Assembly: GCA_031551775.1 (NCBI GenBank)
Contig: JAVBND010000010.1
Coordinates: 18,260-82,259, forward strand
From: Anaerozeibacter sp031551775
Lineage (GTDB): Bacteria > Bacillota > Clostridia > Christensenellales > Aristaeellaceae
Direction: 5' to 3'
DNA length: 64,000 nt
Position 1 is the first letter of the stretch, and every line of letters starts with the position of its first letter. The position numbers and the translations under genes are program-made. The notes under the pieces are model-generated. The model was not told the DNA's origin. It saw only the letters and a list, made by a program, of their open reading frames with translations, and searched no databases. This document shows, in pieces, positions 53,066 to 63,198 of the stretch.

Positions 53066-54079
53066 CTAGCCATCCCGGCGTTCGTTCTTCAACGCTTGCC
53101 GCGCCGCTTCGATTTGCGCCCGCTTGGCCGTCATCACGCGCAATCCATCGATCAGCACCGCGACGATGACAACCAAGCCCGAGATCACTTGCATGACGTA
53201 GGAGTCCACCTCGAGCAGGCTCAGGCCGTTGCTCAAAACGCCCAGGATCACCGCGCCCAATATGGTGCCGACGACGGTCCCCGAACCGCCCGTCATGGCC
53301 GCGCCGCCGATGATCACTGCGGCGATCGCGTCGAGCTCGTAGCCCTGCCCGACCGTGGGCAGACCCGACCCGATGCGCGCCGCCTGAACCACCGCCGCGA
53401 TCCCGCACACCGTGCCGCTGATGACGTACACCACGAGGTTCACCGGCTTGACCCGAATGCCGGTCAATTTGGCGGCTTCCCGGTTCCCGCCGATGGCGTA
53501 GATGTGCCGGCCAAAGACGGTCTTGCGCAAAATGACGTAGGCCACGATGGCGACCGCGATCAGTATGACCGTGGGAATGGGCAATGCGCCCAGGTAGCCC
53601 TGGCCGATTTGTTTGAACGCCTTGGGAACGTTGTAAATCGGATAGCCGCGCGTGTAGATGTAACCCAAGCCCCTGAGGATGGTCATGGTACCCATCGTGG
53701 TGATGAAGGGCGGCATGTTGAGGAAGGTGATGAGCGCGCCATTGACGAGGCCGGTCAGCGCGCCGATGATGACGCCGATCACAACCGCCACAGCAACAGG
53801 CAACTGAAAGTCCACCATCGCGCTTGCCGTAATGATGCCGGAAAGCGCCACGACCGAACCCACCGACAGGTCAATGCCGCCCGTGATGATCACAAAGGTC
53901 ATGCCGATGGCGATCAGGGCGTTCACCGATACCTGGCGCGTAATGTTCATCAGATTCTTACCGGTCAAGAACGTAGGCGAAGAGAGCGCGAATACCGCAG
54001 TCAAGATCAAAAGCGCCATCAATACGCCAAATTCACGAAACCCCAGGATTTTTTTTAGTACACCCTTGCTCTTGCCCAT
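53066..54079 (-). CDS. Ribose-type sugar ABC importer, permease (M20 operon)
   Basis: About 337 residues of the RbsC class. It has the signature GMTFVIITGGIDLSVGSVVA, here in the canonical GGIDLSVG form, the loop IYAIGGNREAAKLTGIRVKP and AAVIIGGAAMTGGSGTVVGT. About ten helices. The start is probably ATG 54079 (MGKSKGV), 7 nt after GGGGG; ATG 54085 overlaps the ATPase stop by 4 nt and is also possible. Confidence 0.92.
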   Translation of the reverse strand: MGKSKGVLKKILGFREFGVLMALLILTAVFALSSPTFLTGKNLMNITRQVSVNALIAIGMTFVIITGGIDLSVGSVVALSGIITASAMVDFQLPVAVAVVIGVIIGALTGLVNGALITFLNMPPFITTMGTMTILRGLGYIYTRGYPIYNVPKAFKQIGQGYLGALPIPTVILIAVAIVAYVILRKTVFGRHIYAIGGNREAAKLTGIRVKPVNLVVYVISGTVCGIAAVVQAARIGSGLPTVGQGYELDAIAAVIIGGAAMTGGSGTVVGTILGAVILGVLSNGLSLLEVDSYVMQVISGLVVIVAVLIDGLRVMTAKRAQIEAARQALKNERRDG

Positions 54080-54081
54080 GC

Positions 54082-55581
54082 TCATTCCCCCATCGCGTGG
54101 AGGAGCAACTCCTCCTCCGTCGCCTCTTCCCGATCCAACACCTTGGCAATGCGCCCGTTCGCGATGACCGCGATCCGGTCGCAATTGTCCAAAATCTCCG
54201 TCATATCCGACGAGGCCAGCACGACCGACGCGCCCTCTCGCACGATCCGGTCAATCATTTGGTAAATCTCTTCCCGCGCACCCACGTCAATGCCCACCGT
54301 CGGTTCGTCGAGCAAGAACACGCGAGCACCCTTCGAAATTGAGCGCGCGAGGATCACCTTTTGCTGATTGCCCCCGCTAAGCGACGCCACCTTCGTCAGG
54401 AGCGAGGGCGTCTTGACGCGCATCGCCTGGGTCGCGCGTTTTACATCTTCCGCCTCAAGGCGCATGCTTACAAACCCGCGCCGCCTGTACTTGGCTTCGT
54501 GCCCCATCGCGCCGTTCTCAAGCACGCTTTGCTCGAGCACCAACCCTTGCCTGCGCCGGTCTTCCGGCACAAACGCGATGCCCTGCCCGGCAATTTGCGC
54601 AATCGGCTTCCCGGTAATGTCGCGCCGCCCAAGCTCAATCCTGCCCTCAAGCAACTTGTCAAGCCCCATGATGGCGCGCAGCGTCTCGGTCTTGCCCGCG
54701 CCGTTAAGCCCGTACAGTCCCAGCACTTCCTGCTCGCGCAGTTTCAGCGATACATGGCTGGCGCCCTGGACACAGGTCACATCGTCAAGCGCAAGCACGA
54801 CCGAATCGCGCGCCTGGCTCGTCCGGCGGCTGCGCTTGAGCGGCTTGCCGATCATGGACATGACGACTTGTTCCTTGCGCGCCTGCCGGGCGTCATAGGT
54901 GGTAATGTAGCAGCCGTCGCGCAGCACGGTCACGCGGTCGCACACCCTGAGCACCTCTTCAAGGTAGTGTGAAATGTAGATCACCGCGACACCCGCTTGC
55001 CTGAAGCGGCCAATGACCTCAAAAAGCCGCTCGGCCTCGTTCATCGTCAGCGACGCCGTGGGTTCGTCCAGCAGCACCACCTTGGGATTGGTCGCGGCAA
55101 TGCGCGCCAGATGCACCATCTGCTGCGCCGCCAAACTGAGTTCGCCAATTTTTCTTTTCGGATCTATGCCTTCAAGGCCCACCCGCTCAAGCATTTCCCG
55201 CGCCAAGCGGTTCATCTCTTGATCATCGACAAAAAACCGGCGCTTGGTCGGCATGCGCTGCGCCAGCAGGTTCTCCGCCACGGTCATGTTGGGCAGCACG
55301 CTGATCTCCTGATGCATCACCTGTATGCCGTGCGCGCTGGCGCCTTGGGCATTTGTGATGTGAACCGCCTTGCCATCGATGCGCATCTCCCCTTCATCGG
55401 CGCCATACACGCCGCAAAGGATTTTGATGAGCGTGGACTTGCCCGCGCCGTTCTCGCCCACAAGGCCGTGTACTTCGCCCTGCGCCACGCCAAAGGACAC
55501 CCGGTCAAGCGCCACCACACCGGGAAATGTCTTGGTAATCCCCCGAAACTCGAGGATGCCTTTCTCCTCCGTCGCGCCCAT
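54082..55581 (-). CDS. Ribose-type sugar ABC importer, ATP-binding protein (M20 operon)
   Basis: A 499-residue twin-domain ATPase. Domain one has GENGAGKST, LSLAAQQMVHLARI and VVLLDEPTASLTMNE. Domain two has GLNGAGKTET, which keeps the P-loop Lys that is usually lost in CUT2 second domains, then LSGGNQQK and VFLLDEPTVGID. The start is ATG 55581 (MGATEEKGILEFRGI), with AAAGGCGG upstream. It follows the binding-protein gene after a GC-rich hairpin. Confidence 0.92.
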   Translation of the reverse strand: MGATEEKGILEFRGITKTFPGVVALDRVSFGVAQGEVHGLVGENGAGKSTLIKILCGVYGADEGEMRIDGKAVHITNAQGASAHGIQVMHQEISVLPNMTVAENLLAQRMPTKRRFFVDDQEMNRLAREMLERVGLEGIDPKRKIGELSLAAQQMVHLARIAATNPKVVLLDEPTASLTMNEAERLFEVIGRFRQAGVAVIYISHYLEEVLRVCDRVTVLRDGCYITTYDARQARKEQVVMSMIGKPLKRSRRTSQARDSVVLALDDVTCVQGASHVSLKLREQEVLGLYGLNGAGKTETLRAIMGLDKLLEGRIELGRRDITGKPIAQIAGQGIAFVPEDRRRQGLVLEQSVLENGAMGHEAKYRRRGFVSMRLEAEDVKRATQAMRVKTPSLLTKVASLSGGNQQKVILARSISKGARVFLLDEPTVGIDVGAREEIYQMIDRIVREGASVVLASSDMTEILDNCDRIAVIANGRIAKVLDREEATEEELLLHAMGE

Positions 55582-55610
55582 CGGCATCCGCCTTTCTATC
55601 GCCGTCCTTC

Positions 55611-55644
55611 GCGGGGGGGCGACGCCCGAAGGCTCGCCCCCCGC
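55611..55644 (-). repeat. GC-rich hairpin between binding-protein and ATPase genes
   Basis: On the plus strand GCGGGGGGGCGA and TCGCCCCCCGC form an 11-bp stem with one bulged G. It lies between the binding-protein stop (55657) and the ATPase start (55581). No U-run follows on the transcribed strand. Its position mirrors the hairpin at 7468-7500, also just after a binding-protein gene. Confidence 0.6.
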
Positions 55645-55656
55645 CACCGCGATCGT

Positions 55657-56571
55657 TTACATGAAATCTTCCACGTTGTCCTTGGAAACCGTGATCACCT
55701 CTACGCCGACCTTGGCGTCAACCGTTTCCCCATTGGTGATGCTCAGGATCGTCTCAAGCCCGATTTGTCCAAGCAGCTTGGGCTGCTGGGCAATGCTCGC
55801 CTTCATCGCGCCACCTTCCGCGATTACGCTCACCGCTTCCTTCGTCGCGTCAAAGCCCACCACGATCACGTCCGCGCCGGCCGCTTCGATGGATTGCACC
55901 GCGCCAAGGCCCATCATGTCGTTGGTGCCGAAGATGGCCTTGAGATCAGGGTAGTTGGCCAGCCAGTTTTCCGTAACCTCCATGCCCTTTTCGCGCGTGG
56001 ATTCACCGCTCTGCGTTGAAACGATTTCGATGTCCGGATACTTCGCCTTCATGGTGTCGATGAAGCCGTTCTCGCGCTCGATGAGCGAGGTGATGGTGTT
56101 GTTGTCAAGCACCGCGACCTGCCCTTTTCCGCCCAGCGCCTCGCCGATGAACTCGGCCGCGAGCTGCCCGCCCATGTAGTTGTCAGACGCGATGTGGCTG
56201 AGGATTTCGCCGCCGCCCGTGCACTCGATGTCCAGGGTGATGATGGGAATGCCCGCCTCGTTGACCATCTCCACTTCGGAGCCCGACGCCTGGGAGTCGA
56301 TGGGGCAAATGATGATGCCGTCAACCCCGCGCGCGATAAAGTCCTCAAGCTGGGAGGTCTGCGCGTTCAAATCCCCGTTCGCGTCAACGATGATCACTTC
56401 GGCGCCCGCCGCGTCCGCGGCTTCCTGCATGCCCTTTTCGATGTCCACATAGAATTCAAACGCGCGGCTCCAGTTGGAGAAACCAAAAACTTTCTTGTCA
56501 CCGGCGGCAAAAGCCGTCACACAGCCAAACGCCAAAACCAGCACCAGCACCAAACCGACAACCTTCTTCAT
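55657..56571 (-). CDS. Ribose-type sugar ABC importer, substrate-binding protein (M20 operon)
   Basis: A 304-residue extracytoplasmic binding protein. The signal peptide is MKKVVGLVLVLVLAFGCVTA then FAAGDKK; a Cys is present, but the context GCVTA is a poor lipobox. The mature fold shows VFGFSNWSRAFEFYVDIEKG, GIIICPIDSQASGSEV, LDIECTGGGEI and GTNDMMGLGAVQSIEAAG, which resemble ribose/xylitol-type binding proteins. ATG 56571 follows AGGAGGAGGCAGGG. First gene of the five-gene operon, downstream of the LacI regulator gene in the same direction. Confidence 0.9.
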   Translation of the reverse strand: MKKVVGLVLVLVLAFGCVTAFAAGDKKVFGFSNWSRAFEFYVDIEKGMQEAADAAGAEVIIVDANGDLNAQTSQLEDFIARGVDGIIICPIDSQASGSEVEMVNEAGIPIITLDIECTGGGEILSHIASDNYMGGQLAAEFIGEALGGKGQVAVLDNNTITSLIERENGFIDTMKAKYPDIEIVSTQSGESTREKGMEVTENWLANYPDLKAIFGTNDMMGLGAVQSIEAAGADVIVVGFDATKEAVSVIAEGGAMKASIAQQPKLLGQIGLETILSITNGETVDAKVGVEVITVSKDNVEDFM

Positions 56572-56797
56572 AACCCTGCCTCCTCCTATGTTTTTGATCG
56601 TTGATCCTTTGCCCGGCTCATGCGCTGTGGGTGAACCGGGGCAATACAGCATTGTCCATCATATCGTTTTTATTCTTTTTCTATATTTCCCTCCCTCTCT
56701 TTCCTCTATTTTCGGCGATATGCTGGACATTTGATCCGATATCTATGATATTCACCTTCACTCCCGCGATACTGTTTTGATTTAATAATCTCATTTG

Positions 56798-56811
56798 TCG
56801 AAACGATTTTA
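56798..56811. promoter_or_regulatory. LacI-operator-like site upstream of the M20 importer operon
   Basis: TCGAAACGATTTTA matches 11 of 14 positions of the perfect palindrome TCAAAACGTTTTGA found in front of the LacI gene. It is in the 268-bp space between the LacI stop and the importer operon, where no gene is seen. The rest of that space is AT-rich, with a purine-rich minus-strand tract near 56660-56712. Confidence 0.4.
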
Positions 56812-56839
56812 TTTTTTATGAAAAAAATGTGCATTCCCC

Positions 56840-57847
56840 TCACCTCAGGGTGGCGACAGAACCCCGGCGAATCAATTCCACGGGCATCACCAGCTTGGTT
56901 TGCATAAGGGGCGCGTCCTTTTTTTCGATCAGGTCAACCAAGATTTGGGCGCCGATGCTGCCCATTTCACTGGTGGGCCGACGCACGGTCGTAATCCCCT
57001 CCCCCACGTACTTCGCAAATTGAAAATCGTCAAAACCGACGATTGAAATGTCCTTCCCGATCGCCAGGCGCTTGTCGAGCGCCGCTTCCATGGCGCCCAT
57101 GCACAAGAGGTTGTTGGTCGCGAAAACCGCCGTGGGCGGGTCGGGCAATTCCAGGAGCGCCTTCATCATTTTGTATCCGTCTTCCTGATACCAGGTTCCG
57201 CTTTGAATGTACTCATCGCGAAAGGGAATCCTGTTTTCGCTGAGCGCGTCCAGGTATCCGCTCAGGCGTTCGATGCCGATGTTGAACACATTGGGGCCCG
57301 TAACCACGCCGATCTTCGTATGCCCGCAGGCGATGAGTTCCTCCATCAGCATGCGCGAACCCCGGTAATTGTCCACCACCACCGTGTACAAATCGTTGCC
57401 CGGCATATCGCGGTCCACGACAACCGTCGGCTTGTCATGGTTTTTATAAAACGAGGAATTGGCGGTTGAGGGAATCAGGATGACGCCATCCACGATGTGT
57501 CCGAACTCACCGCCCAGCATCTCGATTTCCTTGGAGCGCGACTCGCCCGAAGCGTATACCAGCGTGTAGTATCCGCGAACGCTGGCCGCAGCTTCCACGC
57601 CCTGAATCACGGCGGTAAAAAACTCATTGATGATGTCGGGTACGATGACTACAATGAAGCGGGTGATGCCGGTCTTCATCGAAGCGGCAAAGGTATTGCG
57701 CACAAATCCCAGTTCATCAATGGCCGCGCGCACCCTCTGGCGCGTCACGTCGCTGACCCTGTTTTTGTTGTTCAGCACGCGCGATACGGTTGAAACCGCC
57801 ACATCGGCCCTGTCCGCCACTTCTTTGATCGTCACCGCTCTCGCCAT
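56840..57847 (-). CDS. LacI-family transcriptional regulator (M20 importer operon)
   Basis: A 335-residue regulator. The headpiece is VTIKEVADRADVAVSTVSRV then LNNKNRVSDVTRQRVRAAID, a canonical LacI helix-turn-helix. The effector domain begins FIVVIVPDIINEFFTAVIQG and contains GVVTGPNVFNIGIERLSGYL and TAVFATNNLLCMGAMEAA. The start is ATG 57847 (MARAVTIKEV), 7 nt after GAGGG. A near-perfect operator and a consensus promoter lie directly upstream, so it is probably autoregulated and also controls the importer operon downstream. Confidence 0.93.
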   Translation of the reverse strand: MARAVTIKEVADRADVAVSTVSRVLNNKNRVSDVTRQRVRAAIDELGFVRNTFAASMKTGITRFIVVIVPDIINEFFTAVIQGVEAAASVRGYYTLVYASGESRSKEIEMLGGEFGHIVDGVILIPSTANSSFYKNHDKPTVVVDRDMPGNDLYTVVVDNYRGSRMLMEELIACGHTKIGVVTGPNVFNIGIERLSGYLDALSENRIPFRDEYIQSGTWYQEDGYKMMKALLELPDPPTAVFATNNLLCMGAMEAALDKRLAIGKDISIVGFDDFQFAKYVGEGITTVRRPTSEMGSIGAQILVDLIEKKDAPLMQTKLVMPVELIRRGSVATLR

Positions 57848-57861
57848 GGTCATACCCTCTA

Positions 57862-57875
57862 TCAAAACGTTTTGA
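57862..57875. promoter_or_regulatory. LacI-type operator TCAAAACGTTTTGA
   Basis: A perfect 14-bp palindrome with the central CG typical of LacI-family sites. It lies between the -10 box and the ribosome site of the LacI gene, where binding would block its own transcription. Confidence 0.75.
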
Positions 57876-57889
57876 CATCCTGTAAATTT

Positions 57890-57919
57890 ATTATAACGCC
57901 ATGCCGAATCATTTGTCAA
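57890..57919 (-). promoter_or_regulatory. Consensus promoter of the LacI gene
   Basis: On the minus strand, TTGACA (57914-57919, 6 of 6), an 18-nt spacer and TATAAT (57890-57895, 6 of 6). Confidence 0.85.
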
Positions 57920-58007
57920 CACCTTTTTAACGGTTGATTCCACCGCCGCCTGGGCGCCAAACGCCCCTCTTTTTGTTGCGCGCGCGCAAATTTTAATCGC
58001 CGCGCCG

Positions 58008-58036
58008 TTGCCCCCGCCTTGCAATCTTCTTATAAT
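58008..58036 (+). promoter_or_regulatory. Promoter of lepA-hemW
   Basis: TTGCCC (4 of 6), a 17-nt spacer and perfect TATAAT at 58031-58036, 58 nt upstream of the lepA TTG. Confidence 0.65.
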
Positions 58037-58093
58037 TGAAGTATCATAAACCCTGAAAGCCAACCGTTTGATCCCCAGAAGGAGCGTGGCCCC

Positions 58094-59892
<1,799 letters not shown>

Positions 59893-59893
<1 letters not shown>

Positions 59894-60984
59894 TGAACGC
59901 CGTTTCACTCTACGTTCATATTCCGTTCTGCATAAAAAAATGCGCCTATTGCGACTTTGCATCCTTTGCCGGACGCGAAGGCGACTGGGCGCGTTATCTT
60001 TGCGCGCTGGAGGACGAATTTCACGGGGCGGCCCGCCGCTACGGCAGGCTGCCCCTTCACACCATCTACATCGGCGGCGGCACGCCATCGATTCTGCCGC
60101 CGGATGCCATCATGCACATTCTGGCCATGTCGCGGGCGCTTTTTCAGGTTCAGGAGGACTGCGAAATCACGCTTGAAGCCAATCCCGGTACGCTGACGTA
60201 TCAGAAATTGCGCGACTACACATCATCGGGCGTCAACCGCCTGTCGATGGGCATGCAGGCGAAATCTCCGGGACTGCTTCAGACCATCGGGCGCATCCAC
60301 ACCCAAGACGACGTCGTCCAGTCGGTCGAATGGGCGCGGCAGGCAGGCTTTAAGAACCTGAGCCTGGACCTGATCTACGCGCTGCCCGGCCAGACGATGG
60401 CCGACTGGGTGGAGACGCTAAAGGCGGCCATGGCGCTGTGTCCCGAGCATCTGTCCTGCTACAGCCTGATCCTGGAAGAGGGCACGCCGCTTGAAAGGGC
60501 GGTAAGCGCGGGCGAACTGACGGTGCCGGACGAGGATACGGTCCTCACCATGCAGCACGCCGCAGCGCGGATGCTCGCGCGCCGCGGCTACGAACGCTAT
60601 GAAATTTCAAATTACGCCAAGCCCGGTTACCAATCGCGCCACAACACGGTATACTGGACGCGCGGCGACTACCTGGGCCTGGGACTGGCCGCGCACTCGC
60701 TGATGAAGGGCGCGCGGTTCGGCAACACGGAGGACCTGAACCAATACCTCGCGGGCACGCGCGAAACCAGCCGCGAAATCATCACCCCCGAGGCCGCGCG
60801 CGAGGAAGCCATCATGCTTGGAACCCGCATGGCGCAGGGCATCGACCTCAATCTGGTGGCCTGCCGCGAAGAAGCAATCGGGCGCTTAAAGGCGCTTCGC
60901 CTGATTGAAGTGGAGAAGGACCGCCTGCGCCTGAGCGAAAAAGGCATGGACGTGCAAAACGCCGTGGTCCTGTCGCTCCTCTGA
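59893..60984 (+). CDS. hemW: Radical SAM protein HemW (coproporphyrinogen-III-oxidase-like; haem chaperone)
   Basis: A 363-residue radical SAM protein. The cluster motif is HIPFCIKKCAYCDFASF, with CxxxCxxC plus Phe, followed by YIGGGTPSIL, NRLSMGMQAKSPGLLQTIGR and SLDLIYALPGQT. The HemN C-terminal domain starts near residue 290. The four-Cys pattern ends DF rather than the extra Cys (CxxxCxxCxC) of true HemN. Haem delivery, not coproporphyrinogen decarboxylation, is the known role. Its ATG overlaps the lepA TGA. Confidence 0.95.
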
Positions 60985-61001
60985 CCGGGCGGCACATTTC
61001 T

Positions 61002-61721
61002 TTACATCGTGCGCTTTTTCTTGTGGGTGAAAATATCAACCAACTCGTCCACCGACCGGCTTTCCCGCATTTGCTTCATATGAACCGTTTCCTTGGCCGA
61101 CAGTTTTTCCACCAGCGCCAGCACCTCTCCCGCGCGGTCCGCCGGAAACTTGCACGCCCCGTTTTCATCCATGTGGACGATTTCTCCGGGCGCGACATCC
61201 ATGCCGCATACGCTTACCGGTATGTTGATCGCGTCGATCTGAAAGTCTCCGTGACCCGGACAGACGCCGGTGAGCAGGTACTGAAAATCCATTTCCCGGA
61301 TTTCCTGCATGTCGCGCGAAGGGCCGTCGCTGACCACGCCCACGCAGCCCACCCTCTTCATCGCCGTGGTCATATTGCCGCCCGAAAGGCCGTTCTTCAT
61401 CTTGATCTTCTCGGGCAAGGCCTGCTCCATCACCACGATGACAGGCTTGGGCGAACGCTCAATGGCCCTGAGCACATCGCCAAAGTCAAGGCGCGAATAA
61501 TTAACATCGGGCATGCCGTAGCGCACCGTGACGGCGTATCCCGCGCGCGGGCCGAGCTGTGGGAACATGCAGCGTATGCGCTGATCGGTATACCAGTCTA
61601 CCGTCCAGGGATTGTACAGGCCCAGGCAGCCCTCCTCGTCTCCGGGGTAGCTCGCGACCACGTTGGTGATGGACGCGGTATCAAAGGCCGTGAGTTTATC
61701 AATCACGTTTTCCTGATTCAT
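61002..61721 (-). CDS. RraA-family protein (HMG/CHA aldolase-like)
   Basis: A 239-residue protein of the RraA/DlpA fold. It has the oxaloacetate-decarboxylase/aldolase type motif GCVGVVSDGPSRDMQEI, the D-x20-R-D style metal and substrate site, and GDFQIDAINIPVSVCGMDVA then HMDENGACKFP. The family includes 4-hydroxy-4-methyl-2-oxoglutarate aldolase and RNase E inhibitors; the full active-site motif favours an enzyme. ATG 61721 follows AAGGAGGGG. It lies next to a LysR regulator and a DapA-family lyase, suggesting a small keto-acid catabolism locus (inference). Confidence 0.85.
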   Translation of the reverse strand: MNQENVIDKLTAFDTASITNVVASYPGDEEGCLGLYNPWTVDWYTDQRIRCMFPQLGPRAGYAVTVRYGMPDVNYSRLDFGDVLRAIERSPKPVIVVMEQALPEKIKMKNGLSGGNMTTAMKRVGCVGVVSDGPSRDMQEIREMDFQYLLTGVCPGHGDFQIDAINIPVSVCGMDVAPGEIVHMDENGACKFPADRAGEVLALVEKLSAKETVHMKQMRESRSVDELVDIFTHKKKRTM

Positions 61722-61761
61722 TGGGTTCGCCCCTCCTTGATTGCTCGGTCGTCCAAAGCAT

Positions 61762-61790
61762 ACAATAGTCCCATCAAGGACATATGTCAA
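61762..61790 (-). promoter_or_regulatory. Promoter of the RraA-family gene
   Basis: On the minus strand, TTGACA (61785-61790), a 17-nt spacer and TATTGT (61762-61767). The -35 overlaps the 10-bp palindrome GACATATGTC at 61779-61788, a possible regulator site. The MITE-like copy B lies only 34 nt upstream. Confidence 0.7.
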
Positions 61791-61823
61791 GGTGCATTCA
61801 TTCGCTTTTTTAAATGGCGCCAT

Positions 61824-61992
61824 CTAGGTAAGCGCTGATTCATTCGGTTGCTGGCTGGCGAGTTGATTTTTTCGTCCAGGTGGACTTGCAGAAACCGAAG
61901 CTGTAGCAGCGCTACCGCGAGTGTTTCTGCAAGTTCGCATGGGCGGAAAAGCAGCCGCCAGACAGTGATCGAATTGATCAGCGCTTACCTAG
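61824..61992 (+). mobile_element. MITE-like element, copy B (161 bp, with CTAG target duplication)
   Basis: The element is 61828-61988. It begins GTAAGCGCTGAT and ends ATCAGCGCTTAC, a perfect 12-bp inverted repeat. It is flanked by direct CTAG at 61824-61827 and 61989-61992. The body folds as a near-continuous imperfect palindrome; one inner arm pair is CTTGCAGAAAC (61885-61895) with GTTTCTGCAAG (61923-61933), and the apex is GTAGC-AGC-GCTAC (61903-61915). It is non-coding. It lies between the LysR gene end and the RraA promoter. The LysR stop codon lies in the right-hand CTAG, so the insertion did not alter the protein. Confidence 0.87.
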
Positions 61993-62876
61993 GGATGCAT
62001 GTGTACCATCATGAAATCCTTGAACATCCGGCACGAAGGACTCAAATCAACCGACTTGAGCCAGACCAGCGCGGTGGTCGAACGGATATCCTCCGCCAGC
62101 GGCACGATGCGGCAGCCTTCAAGCGGATAATGCGACATGACCTTTTCCATCGACAAGCATATCGCCTGTCCCCGGCGCACAATGTCGATGGTGATGTCGG
62201 GCTTGCCGCTGACCTCGTAGCCGATGCTCGGCGTAAAACCCGCCTTTTGGCAGGCATTGACGCAAATTGTGTGAAGGTCCGACTGTGTGGTGGCGAGAAT
62301 GAGCCGCTCATTTTTCAGCATGTTCAGTTCTATGCGCTCGCGCTGTGCCAAGGGGTTCGTCTCGCTCATCAGCGCAATCAGGCGGTCCTCGACCAGCGGA
62401 ATCATATTGTAGAGGGCGGGATCGAGAAAATCGGTGCGCGTGACGGCAAAATCGATGTCCATCCTGCGCAAGGAGTTGAGCACTTGTGCGCTTTCCGCCT
62501 CCATAATGCTGAAGGCAACCTGGCTTCGAAGCGCGCGGAACTCGATGATCGACTCGGTAATGTGGTATTGCGGCAGCACCGGAATCGCGCCGAGCGAAAT
62601 CACCGTTTGATCCTTCATGACGAAGCGGGCCATGTCGCCGCGCATTTGGTTGTACGCGCTCATAATCGAATAGGCGTGGCTTAAAAAACATTGACCCGCC
62701 TTGGTCAACTCGATAAGGCGGCGCTTGCGGGAAAACAGCTCTACCCCAAGCTCCGATTCGAGCTGCTGGATGTTTTTGGAAAAAGAGGATTGAGAGATGT
62801 TGTTCTCAGCGGCGGCCAATGAAAAATTGCCCAGCGCCGCAGCCGATATGAAATAGCGTAATTGGAATATATCCAT
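61989..62876 (-). CDS. LysR-family transcriptional regulator
   Basis: A 295-residue regulator of normal length. The winged helix-turn-helix is FQLRYFISAAALGNFSLAAA then ENNISQSSFSKNIQQLESEL, in which Ser-Ser-Phe-Ser-Lys sits in the recognition helix. The effector domain begins near VISLGAIPVLPQYHITESII. It is divergent from the DapA-family gene at 63199, whose consensus promoter lies in the shared 322-bp space, and upstream of the RraA-family gene. Likely regulator of one or both. Confidence 0.92.
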   Translation of the reverse strand: MDIFQLRYFISAAALGNFSLAAAENNISQSSFSKNIQQLESELGVELFSRKRRLIELTKAGQCFLSHAYSIMSAYNQMRGDMARFVMKDQTVISLGAIPVLPQYHITESIIEFRALRSQVAFSIMEAESAQVLNSLRRMDIDFAVTRTDFLDPALYNMIPLVEDRLIALMSETNPLAQRERIELNMLKNERLILATTQSDLHTICVNACQKAGFTPSIGYEVSGKPDITIDIVRRGQAICLSMEKVMSHYPLEGCRIVPLAEDIRSTTALVWLKSVDLSPSCRMFKDFMMVHMHP

Positions 62877-63010
62877 TCCAAATCCCCTTCCTTAAATCGC
62901 CCCGCTTTACAGGTTTAACGGCGCTTTCTCCGTCCTTTTTCAGTGATATTGACAAATTTTCATCAATATTCCATCGCAACATCACAATTTCCCGAATATT
63001 GACCCATTTC

Positions 63011-63019
63011 ATTATAGCA
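63011..63019 (-). promoter_or_regulatory. Extended -10 promoter of the LysR gene
   Basis: Minus-strand TGCTATAAT (extended -10 with perfect TATAAT). The -35 is weak. The predicted leader is about 130 nt. It lies in the 322-bp gap 62877-63198, which holds two divergent promoters and no gene. Confidence 0.55.
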
Positions 63020-63101
63020 CACAACGCGTGCCTTGTGCGCCCATATCGCATTTTCGCGATTGGTTAATTCTATAACTGAATTATATGCATAGCGCACGAG
63101 A

Positions 63102-63130
63102 TTGACAGCGCATCCGTCAGCCAATATAAT
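63102..63130 (+). promoter_or_regulatory. Perfect consensus promoter of the DapA-family gene
   Basis: TTGACA (63102-63107), a 17-nt spacer and TATAAT (63125-63130), both 6 of 6. Such a strong promoter beside a LysR gene suggests control by repression or very high expression. The leader to the ATG is about 62 nt. Confidence 0.85.
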
Positions 63131-63198
63131 ATTTTCATTACACATGCGGTTTCGTTCGCGTTATATCGAGACAGCATCAAGGAGGAACCGACCGATTA

